Below, piece after piece: positions 1-5,826 of a DNA stretch of 7,414 bases (position 1 is the stretch's first letter; each line of letters opens with the position of its first letter). The notes beneath the pieces are model-generated. The model ran no database searches and was not told the DNA's origin. It saw nothing but the letters and a program-made list of their open reading frames with translations. The position numbers and the translations under genes were made by a program. The DNA is from Pseudomonadota bacterium (lineage in GTDB: Bacteria > Pseudomonadota > Alphaproteobacteria > UBA8366 > JADFVY01), in NCBI GenBank assembly GCA_015222795.1, contig JADFVY010000219.1, forward strand, positions 1 through 7,414, in the 5' to 3' direction.

Positions 1-275
1 GGATAGCAGAAACCCGCCGGCAGGATGGCGATGCGGGACTCGTCGTAGAAGGTCTCGCGGTCCAGGCCCAGCCAGTCGCGCAGCCGGTCGCCAGAGCGGT
101 CGTTCCAGGGGATGCCGGTTTCATGCACCTTGGCGCCCGGCGCTTGGCCGACGATCAACAGCCGCGCCGTGCGCGAGGCCCGGAACACCGGGTGCGGCCC
201 CAGCGGAAGATGGCCGGCGCAGACCGTGCATTCCCGCGCCGCCGCCATCGCCTGTTCCAACGTCTCCCCAGGCAT
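1..275 (-). CDS. Uracil-DNA glycosylase family protein (N-terminal 91 residues, cut by left edge)
   Basis: This is the N-terminal part of a UDG-superfamily protein (COG1573-like), a group that excises uracil or related damaged bases from DNA. The visible part shows a C-x2-C pair (Cys16, Cys19), then the glycosylase motif-1 region 'IVGQAPG' (residues 41-47), followed by 'GIPWNDRSGDRLRDWLG' (54-70) and 'FYDESRIAI' (77-84 region). The 'PWNDRSGDRLR' form belongs to an uncharacterised branch rather than to classical family-1 Ung. The cysteine pair, plus Cys90 further on, recalls the 4Fe-4S ligands of family 4 enzymes, but the rest of the protein lies outside the window, so a cluster is only inferred. 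The ATG at 275-273 shares one base with the sirtuin stop (TGATG), and no Shine-Dalgarno is visible, so translation is probably coupled to the sirtuin. Family assignment is firm; glycosylase activity is not proven by what is visible. Confidence 0.88.
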   Translation of the reverse strand, partial: MPGETLEQAMAAARECTVCAGHLPLGPHPVFRASRTARLLIVGQAPGAKVHETGIPWNDRSGDRLRDWLGLDRETFYDESRIAILPAGFCY

Positions 276-985
276 CAGCCCGTGTCGAGATTGGCGAACC
301 AGCCGGGCACGATCGCTCCGGCCGGTCCGTAGACCGCCTCCTCGAACAGGGTGGCGCCCTGCGACGGCTCCAGATTCAGTTCCACCGTGCGCGCACCGGC
401 CATGCGGGCAGCCTGCACGAAGCCGGCCGCCGGATAGACATTGCCCGACGTGCCGATGGAAACGAACAGGTCGCAGGATTCCAGCGCCTCGTTGATCCGG
501 TCCATCTCGAACGGCATTTCGCCGAACCAGACCACATGTGGGCGCATGCCGGCGGCTTTCCCGCAGGCGGGGCAGGCGGTATCGGTGAACAGGTCATCCA
601 ACCATTCGCCCACATCGCCGCATTCCTCGCAGCGCGCCTTGCACAGCTCGCCATGCATATGGATCAGATTGTTGCTGCCGGCCCGCTCGTGCAGATTGTC
701 GATATTCTGAGTGACCAACAGGAAGTCGCCGGCAAAGGCGGCTTCGAACTCGGCCAGGGACCGATGGGCCGGGTTGGGCGCGATGCCGCTGTTCGCCAAC
801 CCGCGGCGGCGTTCGTTATAGAAATCCTGGACGCGGACGGGATCGCGGGCGAAGGCCTCGGGCGTGGCGACGTCCTCGACCTTCACCGTCGCCCAGATGC
901 CGTCGGCGTCGCGGAAGGTGTGCAGGCCGGATTCCCGGGAAATCCCGGCGCCGGTCAACACGACGATGGAGCGGGTTTCAGCCAT
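275..985 (-). CDS. cobB: NAD-dependent protein deacylase, CobB-type sirtuin
   Basis: This cytosolic sirtuin removes acetyl and probably succinyl groups from protein lysines, consuming NAD+ and releasing O-acyl-ADP-ribose and nicotinamide. Numbered from the upstream ATG at 997 (240 residues), it shows 'GAGIS' (16-20), 'FRDADGIW' (28-35), 'TQNIDNLH' (96-103), the catalytic His115 in 'HMHGE', zinc ligands Cys123, Cys126, Cys142 and Cys145, 'VVWFGE' (155-160), 'GTSGNVYPA' (182-190) and 'VELNLEP' (205-211). Tyr60 and Arg63 in 'FYNERR' match the Y-x2-R pair that lets CobB/SIRT5-class enzymes bind acidic acyl chains. The 'VEDVATPEAF' and 'FGEMP' stretches closely resemble E. coli CobB. The internal ATG at 985 (start MAETRS, 236 residues) puts the protein start nearest the conserved core, so I chose it; neither ATG has a good ribosome binding site. 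The gene is divergent from the phosphatase at 1037 and leads into the glycosylase-family gene. Confidence 0.95.
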   Translation of the reverse strand: MAETRSIVVLTGAGISRESGLHTFRDADGIWATVKVEDVATPEAFARDPVRVQDFYNERRRGLANSGIAPNPAHRSLAEFEAAFAGDFLLVTQNIDNLHERAGSNNLIHMHGELCKARCEECGDVGEWLDDLFTDTACPACGKAAGMRPHVVWFGEMPFEMDRINEALESCDLFVSIGTSGNVYPAAGFVQAARMAGARTVELNLEPSQGATLFEEAVYGPAGAIVPGWFANLDTG

Positions 986-1036
986 GACGCCGGCCATGCT
1001 AAATGATTATTCGCATCGCACAAGAGAGGGAATGAC
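986..1036. promoter_or_regulatory. Short divergent intergenic region (sirtuin / phosphatase)
   Basis: Only about 40-50 bases separate the two divergent starts. The stretch 1000-1014 is locally AT-rich (TAAATGATTATTCGC) against a GC-rich background, as expected for a promoter core. I could not find a convincing -35/-10 pair for either direction, so parts of the promoters probably lie inside the coding regions. Placement is inferred from gene orientation. Confidence 0.35.
1024..1031 (+). promoter_or_regulatory. Ribosome binding site for the LMW phosphatase
   Basis: The sequence GAGAGGGA contains GAGG followed by 7 bases before the ATG at 1037. It fixes that start and excludes the overlapping out-of-frame ATG at 1032. 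Confidence 0.75.
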
Positions 1037-1510
1037 ATGCAAAGGGTCCTGTTCGTCTGCACCGGCAATATCTGCCGCTCGCCCACCGCCGAGGGGGTAT
1101 TCCGCCATATGGTGGCCGAGGCGGGGCTGGCCGAGAGGATCGGCACGGATTCGGTGGGGCTGGAAGCCTGGCATGTGGGCAATCCACCCGACCCGCGCTC
1201 GATCGAGGCCGCGGCGCGGCGCGGGATCGGCATATCAGATTTGCGCGCCCGGCAGTTGACGCTGGATGATTTCGACCAGTTCGACCTGCTGCTGGCCATG
1301 GATGACGGGCATCACCGCGACATGCTGCGCCGCGCGACAAGCGAACAACAGGGCAAGGTGCGCATGTTCATGGAGGCCGCGGCCGGCGGCCCGGCCCCGG
1401 AGGTTCCCGACCCCTATTACGGCGGGCCGAATGGTTTTGACGATGCGCTCGATATGATCGAGGAGGGCGCGCGCGCCTGGCTGCGGGAACTGGAGGCGCG
1501 GGGGCAGTGA
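1037..1510 (+). CDS. Low-molecular-weight protein tyrosine phosphatase family; candidate protein-ribulosamine-5-phosphatase
   Basis: This is a complete 157-residue cytosolic phosphatase of the LMW-PTP family, the usual family size. The P-loop C-x5-R is 'CTGNICRS' with nucleophile Cys8 and Arg14, followed by 'PTAEG'. The general acid is Asp125 in 'PDPYYGG' (124-130); both tyrosines after DP are retained, as in the eukaryotic-type LMW-PTP class, and the tail 'FDDALDMIEEGARAW' matches the family C-terminus. Family members dephosphorylate phosphotyrosine, and the human homologue also acts on protein-bound ribulosamine 5-phosphate, making a substrate for fructosamine-kinase homologues. The next gene is exactly such a kinase, with a 4-base overlap (GTGA), so I infer the deglycation role here rather than tyrosine signalling. 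No exopolysaccharide or BY-kinase gene lies nearby, which argues against a Wzb-type role. The family is certain; the substrate is inferred from context. Confidence 0.93.
   Translation: MQRVLFVCTGNICRSPTAEGVFRHMVAEAGLAERIGTDSVGLEAWHVGNPPDPRSIEAAARRGIGISDLRARQLTLDDFDQFDLLLAMDDGHHRDMLRRATSEQQGKVRMFMEAAAGGPAPEVPDPYYGGPNGFDDALDMIEEGARAWLRELEARGQ
1492..1496 (+). promoter_or_regulatory. Ribosome binding site for the fructosamine-kinase-family gene
   Basis: GGAGG lies inside the end of the phosphatase gene, 10 bases before the GTG at 1507. It supports the overlapping GTG start, which no other in-frame start nearby betters. Confidence 0.6.
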
Positions 1511-2361
1511 CACCCGCCGCGCGCCAGGCCATTGCCGAGGCGGCGAGTGCTGCAGTCTCCCATGTCGCGCCGCTGACCGGTGGCTGCATCGGCGAGGTCT
1601 GGCGGGTCGATCTGGCGGACGGGCGGCATCTGGTGGCCAAGACCGCCGGCGCCGACGGCACGCTGGATATCGAGGGCTATATGCTGGATTATCTGGCGCG
1701 TACGCAAACCGTGCCCGTGCCCGGCGTGATCCATGCCGAGCCCGGCCTGCTGGTCATGGAGTATGTGGAGACATCCGGGCGGCTGGACGCGGCGGCGCAG
1801 AAACATGCGGCGGACCTGCTGGCCGCGCTGCATGGCGTAACGGCGGATGCGTATGGCCATGAGCGGGATACGTTGATCGGCTCGCTACGCCAGCCCAATC
1901 CATGGACCGGGTCCTGGCCGGAATTCTTCCGTGACCAACGGCTGCTCTATATGGGTCGTCTTGCGCTGGATAACGGCAGACTGCCACGCGGCACGTACGC
2001 CAGGTTGGAAAAATTCTGCGAGACGAAACTCGATACATACATCGAACAGCCCGCCCGGCCCTCGCTGATCCATGGCGACATGTGGGGCGGCAACGTACTG
2101 GTCCGGCAGGGCCGCATCGCCGCCTTCATCGACCCGGCGATCTACCACGCCGACGCGGAGGTCGAACTTGCCTTCGCCACCCTGTTCAACACGTACGGGG
2201 ACCTGTTCTTCCGCCGTTATCATGAACACCGCCCCATCCACCCCGGCTTCAACGAGGTGCGGCGCGATATCTACAATCTATACCCCCTGCTGACCCACAC
2301 CTGGTATTTCGGCGGGCAATATCCGGCGCAGGTGGATGCGGTGTTGCGGCGGTTCTGTTAG
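1507..2361 (+). CDS. Fructosamine kinase family protein (likely ribulosamine/erythrulosamine 3-kinase)
   Basis: This complete 284-residue protein has the aminoglycoside-phosphotransferase-like kinase fold of the fructosamine-3-kinase family (E. coli YniA type). Family enzymes phosphorylate O-3 of ketoamines on lysine side chains; the phosphorylated adduct is unstable and detaches, so the protein is deglycated. Visible elements are the glycine-rich 'LTGGCIGEVW' (23-32), the putative ATP-lysine Lys45 in 'LVAK', the hinge 'LLVMEYVE' (81-88), the catalytic loop 'IHGDMWGGNVL' with Asp191 and Asn196, and the metal-binding 'FIDPAIYHADAEVELA' with Asp209. 'HGDMWGGN' and 'DPAIYHADAEVELA' are diagnostic for the family and separate it from antibiotic phosphotransferases. 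Bacterial homologues generally prefer ribulosamine and erythrulosamine over fructosamine. The GTG start overlaps the phosphatase stop by 4 bases, so the two are translationally coupled. Kinase family is sure; the exact sugar adduct is inferred. Confidence 0.93.
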   Translation: MTPAARQAIAEAASAAVSHVAPLTGGCIGEVWRVDLADGRHLVAKTAGADGTLDIEGYMLDYLARTQTVPVPGVIHAEPGLLVMEYVETSGRLDAAAQKHAADLLAALHGVTADAYGHERDTLIGSLRQPNPWTGSWPEFFRDQRLLYMGRLALDNGRLPRGTYARLEKFCETKLDTYIEQPARPSLIHGDMWGGNVLVRQGRIAAFIDPAIYHADAEVELAFATLFNTYGDLFFRRYHEHRPIHPGFNEVRRDIYNLYPLLTHTWYFGGQYPAQVDAVLRRFC

Positions 2362-2371
2362 GCTTCGCCGT

Positions 2372-2379
2372 GGAAGGGA
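2372..2379 (+). promoter_or_regulatory. Ribosome binding site for the uncharacterised protein
   Basis: GGAAGGGA sits 7 bases before the ATG at 2387. It decides for this start over the in-frame ATG at 2336, which lies inside the kinase gene and would add 17 arginine-rich residues with no good site in front. Confidence 0.7.
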
Positions 2380-2386
2380 CAGGGAC

Positions 2387-3463
2387 ATGACGGCGAGTAA
2401 AGAAGACCAACCCGAACTGCCGGGCATACCGGCGGCGAAGAAAAAGCCGGAAACGGCGGCGGACAGGATAGCGAATGCGGACGAGGCGGCTTTTCAGCGG
2501 GTACTTGCCCGGATTCAGACGCTCCAGAAGCTGTACGCGGGGGGAAATCAGACCGGAAATGAGTCGCAAGCCGTCGAAAAACCTTCCCGCAGGGAATCCG
2601 CAACCGCGCGGCTGTTCGTCATCCGGGCTCGGGAAGCGCCCATGGCAGCGATTATCCGGCGCGGGCCGTCGAAACAGGTTCGCTTGATTGCCTGGAATAC
2701 CGAGAGCGACACATTTGACGGCGGCCAATGGCTCAAGGGCCGCATTTACGAACGCCGGTGCGATCTTTCACCGGACGGGCGTTATTTTATCTATTTCGCG
2801 GCTAACCATAAAGCGCCGACTTATTCCTGGACCGCCATCAGCCGCCTCCCCTATCTGACGGCGCTTGCGTTCTGGCCCAAGTTCGATTGTTGGGAGGGCG
2901 GAGGTCTGTTCGAAGACGCGCGGAACATATGGCTCAACGACGAACTCTCGGATGCGCGGGAGGAAATGAAAGACCTGCCCGAAGGTATGAATCTTCGTGG
3001 TAAGGGGTTCGGTGGCGAAGACGATCCGATTTATAATCTGCGACTGCTCCGTGACGGCTGGACAATGATGCAACCGGGCAAATATGTGCATGTGCCGGGG
3101 GCCGAGCGCGGCCCAATCGACTATTCCTTTCCCTACGATCCTCCGCAAATATGGGAACGCGCCAACGCCGCGGGGAACCGCCTGCGCATGGTGATCCACG
3201 GTAAGGGCGAGAAAAGCGGCGACTGGAATGTGGTCTCGCATGAAATTGTTACGCCGGATGGGGAAATCGTCGATTTCGGCAGAACCGACTGGGCTGACTG
3301 GGACCGCAACGGCGATCTCCTTTACGCCAAGGACGGCAAGCTATTCCGTCTTTCGCCGGGCACTCGTGGCCGGTTCGACCCGGATTCAAGCCGGGAGATC
3401 GCGGACTTCAATGGAGATCGGTTTCAGGCCATCCCGCCTTCCGAGGAAGCTAAGAACTGGTAG
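2387..3463 (+). CDS. Uncharacterised protein, 358 residues, with beta-propeller-like signatures
   Basis: I do not recognise a function. Residues 1-70 are charged and low in complexity, rich in Lys, Glu, Ala and Gln, with a short helical stretch around 30-50 ('AFQRVLARIQTLQKLY'); this part is probably flexible. The compact core begins about residue 74 ('ARLFVIRAREAP', then 'IIRRGPSKQVRLIAWN'), continues through 'FDGGQWLKGRIYERRCDLS', and carries 'LSPDGRYFIYFA' (127-138), like the first strands of a TolB/WD40-type blade. A Trp/Gly-rich middle follows ('YSWTAISRLPYLTALAFWP', 146-164; 'CWEGGGLF', 168-175), then a C-terminal 'DWADWDRNGDLLYAKDGKLF' (301-320), again blade-like. There is no signal peptide or membrane segment, so it is likely cytosolic. 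It follows the kinase gene by 25 bases with a strong ribosome binding site, so co-transcription is likely. I recall similar uncharacterised proteins in distant bacteria, but could not check. That it is a real gene is clear; the propeller fold is a guess. Confidence 0.85.
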   Translation: MTASKEDQPELPGIPAAKKKPETAADRIANADEAAFQRVLARIQTLQKLYAGGNQTGNESQAVEKPSRRESATARLFVIRAREAPMAAIIRRGPSKQVRLIAWNTESDTFDGGQWLKGRIYERRCDLSPDGRYFIYFAANHKAPTYSWTAISRLPYLTALAFWPKFDCWEGGGLFEDARNIWLNDELSDAREEMKDLPEGMNLRGKGFGGEDDPIYNLRLLRDGWTMMQPGKYVHVPGAERGPIDYSFPYDPPQIWERANAAGNRLRMVIHGKGEKSGDWNVVSHEIVTPDGEIVDFGRTDWADWDRNGDLLYAKDGKLFRLSPGTRGRFDPDSSREIADFNGDRFQAIPPSEEAKNW

Positions 3464-3469
3464 CGACCC

Positions 3470-4009
3470 CTACCCCTCCAGCGGATAGCTCGTCTCTTCG
3501 ATATACAGCGCGCCTTCGGGTTTCAGGAAGCTGGAGAACAGCGCGAAACGGTCGACCTTGAATGGGGGCGAGCGGAAGCCGGCATAGTCGGCCACCCAGG
3601 CTTCGACCCGGTTGGAGCTCATTTCCTTCAGCCGGGCGATGGTTATGTGGGGGGAGAATTTTCGCTCCTCGGCCGCCAGCCCGGCGCGCACCAGTGTGGA
3701 CTCGATTTTCGCCTGCAAATGCGACAACGGTTCGGATTTCGCAATCCCGGCCCACAGCGCATGCGGGCGCTTGCCGCGGGCGAAGCTGCCGATGTCTTCA
3801 AGTTCCAGCGTGAAGGCAGGCGCGGTGATTTCCGACAGCGCCGAGTCGATATCGCTGGCCAGGTCGTTGCGCGCCTCGCCGATAAAACGCAGCGTCAGGT
3901 GGATGTTTTCCGGCTTCAGCCACCGCGCGCCCTGGAGGCCCGATTGCATCATGGTGAGTTGGGTGCGGATTTGCTCCGGCAGCGGTATGGCGACAAACAG
4001 GCGTATCAT
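3470..4009 (-). CDS. thpR: RNA 2',3'-cyclic phosphodiesterase (2H superfamily, LigT/ThpR)
   Basis: This complete 179-residue protein belongs to the bacterial 2H phosphoesterases once called 2'-5' RNA ligases. The enzymes hydrolyse 2',3'-cyclic phosphate ends of RNA to 2'-phosphate and can reversibly join tRNA halves through 2'-5' bonds. Both H-x-T-x signature motifs are present: 'HLTL' with His37 and Thr39, and 'HITI' with His121 and Thr123. The N-terminus 'IRLFVAIPLPEQI' and the 'LKPENIHLTLRFIGE' stretch are typical, and the length is normal. It is the last gene of the leftward block, 15 bases after the FIST gene, with only a weak GAAAG-like ribosome binding site, so its translation may depend partly on the gene before it. 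Its stop lies 6 bases from the stop of the converging uncharacterised gene. Family assignment is firm; the natural RNA substrate is unknown. Confidence 0.95.
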   Translation of the reverse strand: MIRLFVAIPLPEQIRTQLTMMQSGLQGARWLKPENIHLTLRFIGEARNDLASDIDSALSEITAPAFTLELEDIGSFARGKRPHALWAGIAKSEPLSHLQAKIESTLVRAGLAAEERKFSPHITIARLKEMSSNRVEAWVADYAGFRSPPFKVDRFALFSSFLKPEGALYIEETSYPLEG

Positions 4010-4024
4010 GAGTGCTTTCGGGAG

Positions 4025-5152
4025 TTAGAGAAACAGCGTGAGCACGCCAGTATAGCCGTACAGACGATTATGGTTGATTTCGCCGTTGGCGAACAGGCCT
4101 GCGATGGGGAAATCGCCCAACTCGTCGGCGATGATCTTCATCTCGCGGCTGTCCGGTCCGAACTGGTTGGGGCCGCGGGCGACGCAGCTGTAATAGAGGC
4201 CTGCCTTGATACCGCCGCCGGCGCGCTGTTTCAGGCGGTCCAGCATGCGCCGCAAATCGTCGGTCGCGGTTACCTGGTCGCGGCGGCAGAAGATTACCTG
4301 GTCGCCGGTCGACACCACGTCGCCGATCGCCACCAGCCCGGCGTCACGGTCCACCCCTATCAGATTGCGAACCAGATAGTCGCCTGTGTCGGACCCCGTC
4401 ACGGCGAGGGCTGCAAAAATATAGCCCGACACGCGGCGCAGATCCTGTGACAAGACTTCACCGATATCGCCGCGGAAGACCTCCAGCGCCGGCTGATCGT
4501 CCAGTTCAATCAGTACATTGCCCTCGGCGCGGGTCACCTTGTGCGCCGGGCCGATTGGCGAACAGCCCTGGGTCAGCCCAACCGCGACGGGTACCGCGTG
4601 GGGCGACAGGAATACGCCCGACAATCCACCCGATGTGGGTTTGCCCGCCATCTGCACCGCACCGCTTTCGCCTGAGCTTATACCGCCCACCAGATAGGCA
4701 TTGGCCTGGTCTGATAGATCCTCGACCAGCGCCTGGATCTGCGCGTTGCCCGGATCGGCATGGGTAATCGCCAGCGGCGGGTCGGCCGCCTGCAGCCAGG
4801 CGAGATTGTCCGATATGATATCCCCAACCCCCGCGGTAACATCGCTGAACAGGCGGAAGGCGTCTTCGGCCAGGGGCAGTACAAGCACCGACATCGCCGG
4901 TTCCTCAAAATATTCGGTGCAGTGTCCGCATACGCCCATGCCCGCCGCGCCAACCCAGTTGGCCACGCCGGTGGTCTGGCGCAGGAATACTTCGATCTCG
5001 TCAAGATCCTGGGCATAGGCCTCGGTAACGAAGACGAAGCCCAGCCGATGGCTACCGTCCAGCTGTCCCAGCCGCGCCACGATGCTGCCGGCGGCGTCCT
5101 GCCAACGTTCGGCGGCGGCGTGGGCCGAAATATAGTCGCCGGACATGCTCAT
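4025..5152 (-). CDS. FIST N- and C-domain protein (putative small-ligand sensor)
   Basis: This 375-residue protein has the FIST_N plus FIST_C arrangement. FIST domains are predicted sensory modules for small ligands, usually tied to signalling or F-box proteins, and their biochemistry is poorly known. The N-terminal part includes 'GFVFVTEAYAQDLDEI' (38-53), 'WVGAAGMGVCG' (66-76) and 'AYLVGGISSGES' (152-163). The C-terminal part carries the most diagnostic run, 'GLYYSCVARG' (318-327) and 'IAGLFANGEI' (350-359), ending in 'LYGYTGVLTLF'. There are no transmembrane segments, kinase, GGDEF or methyl-accepting regions, so it is a stand-alone sensor needing a separate partner. The ATG at 5152 overlaps the esterase stop (ATGA) and follows GAGGTGG at 5157-5163; the second ATG at 5146 is less well spaced. 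It probably belongs to an operon with the esterase before it and thpR after it. Domain assignment is confident; ligand and partner are unknown. Confidence 0.9.
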   Translation of the reverse strand: MSMSGDYISAHAAAERWQDAAGSIVARLGQLDGSHRLGFVFVTEAYAQDLDEIEVFLRQTTGVANWVGAAGMGVCGHCTEYFEEPAMSVLVLPLAEDAFRLFSDVTAGVGDIISDNLAWLQAADPPLAITHADPGNAQIQALVEDLSDQANAYLVGGISSGESGAVQMAGKPTSGGLSGVFLSPHAVPVAVGLTQGCSPIGPAHKVTRAEGNVLIELDDQPALEVFRGDIGEVLSQDLRRVSGYIFAALAVTGSDTGDYLVRNLIGVDRDAGLVAIGDVVSTGDQVIFCRRDQVTATDDLRRMLDRLKQRAGGGIKAGLYYSCVARGPNQFGPDSREMKIIADELGDFPIAGLFANGEINHNRLYGYTGVLTLFL

Positions 5153-5826
5153 TTCGCCACCTCGGCCAAGCCGCCGATCACGACGGGCAACATATTACTG
5201 ACAATCACGGCAACCCCTTCCGCCGTTGGATGAATTCCGTCTTCCTGGTTGAGGGCCGGGTCCATCGCGACCCCGTCCAGAAAAAAAGGATAAAAGGCGG
5301 TTCCGTGCTTTTGTGCAAGGGTTGGATAGAGCGAGGCGAATTTTTCGCCATATTCCGCGCCCAGATTCGGCGGCGCCACCATGCCGGTCAGCAGCACCTG
5401 GGCGCCGGTTTTGCGAATGCGGGCAATTATGCGGTCCAGATTGTCGCTCGTATTATCGGGGTCCAGCCCGCGCAGCCCGTCATTGGCGCCCAGTTCCACG
5501 ATCACCAGATCCGGTTTGTCACTCAACAGCCAGTCCAGCCGGGCCAATCCGCCCGCGCTGGTGTCGCCGGAAACACCGCCATTGATCACTTTTGCGTCAA
5601 CACCGTTATCTCGTAGCGCGGCCTGAAGCTGTTCGGGGAAAGCCCTGCCCGGCGCCACGCCGTAGCCCGCGGTAAGACTGTCGCCCAGCGCCAGCACCAC
5701 CGGGCGCTCGCCGGCCTCGGCCGTTGCAACGAGCATGAGCATGGCAAAAACAAGCGCATTGAATGCCCGATACGCGGCCCAATATGTATGAGGGCTCGTT
5801 GCCCCGTGGCGCGAAAGCGAAATCAT
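5149..5826 (-). CDS. tesA: TesA-like arylesterase / acyl-CoA thioesterase I (SGNH hydrolase), exported
   Basis: This SGNH/GDSL hydrolase is of the TesA type, periplasmic esterases that cut acyl-thioesters, aryl esters and lysophospholipids. From the ATG at 5826 it has 225 residues: a signal peptide with a long positive n-region (1-20), hydrophobic core 'ALVFAMLMLVA' (24-34) and likely cleavage after Ala38 ('AEA'|'GE'). Block I is 'LALGDSLTAGYG' with nucleophile Ser50; block II 'GGVSGDTSAGG' supplies Gly87; block III 'GAND' supplies Asn115; block V 'DGIHPTAEG' gives Asp196 and His199, so the catalytic set is complete. A longer reading from GTG at 5883 exists but would put some 40 residues before the hydrophobic core, so I prefer 5826, although its ribosome binding site is weak. 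It is divergent from ybbA, as in E. coli, and leads into the FIST gene with a 4-base overlap. Confidence 0.93.
   Translation of the reverse strand: MISLSRHGATSPHTYWAAYRAFNALVFAMLMLVATAEAGERPVVLALGDSLTAGYGVAPGRAFPEQLQAALRDNGVDAKVINGGVSGDTSAGGLARLDWLLSDKPDLVIVELGANDGLRGLDPDNTSDNLDRIIARIRKTGAQVLLTGMVAPPNLGAEYGEKFASLYPTLAQKHGTAFYPFFLDGVAMDPALNQEDGIHPTAEGVAVIVSNMLPVVIGGLAEVAK

Noticed and set aside
536..1006. Plus-strand open frame opposite the sirtuin, 156 codons
   Set aside because: It mirrors a sirtuin with a complete catalytic and zinc-binding set and shows no domain of its own.
1417..1860. Minus-strand open frame opposite the phosphatase-kinase junction
   Set aside because: Both plus-strand genes have intact active sites and coupled starts; the antisense translation shows no family motif.
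1507..2361. Aminoglycoside phosphotransferase (antibiotic resistance) reading of the kinase
   Set aside because: The 'HGDMWGGN' and 'DPAIYHADAEVELA' motifs and the coupling to an LMW phosphatase fit the fructosamine-kinase family, not resistance enzymes.
2336..2386. Upstream extension of the uncharacterised protein to an ATG inside the kinase gene
   Set aside because: The extension is Arg/Cys-rich, overlaps the kinase C-terminus and lacks a ribosome binding site, while the ATG at 2387 has GGAAGGGA at good spacing.
3647..4450. Long plus-strand open frame of 267 codons opposite thpR and the FIST gene
   Set aside because: It lies antisense to two genes with clear family motifs, spans their boundary, and its translation is arginine/alanine-rich with no recognisable domain; long antisense frames are expected in GC-rich DNA.
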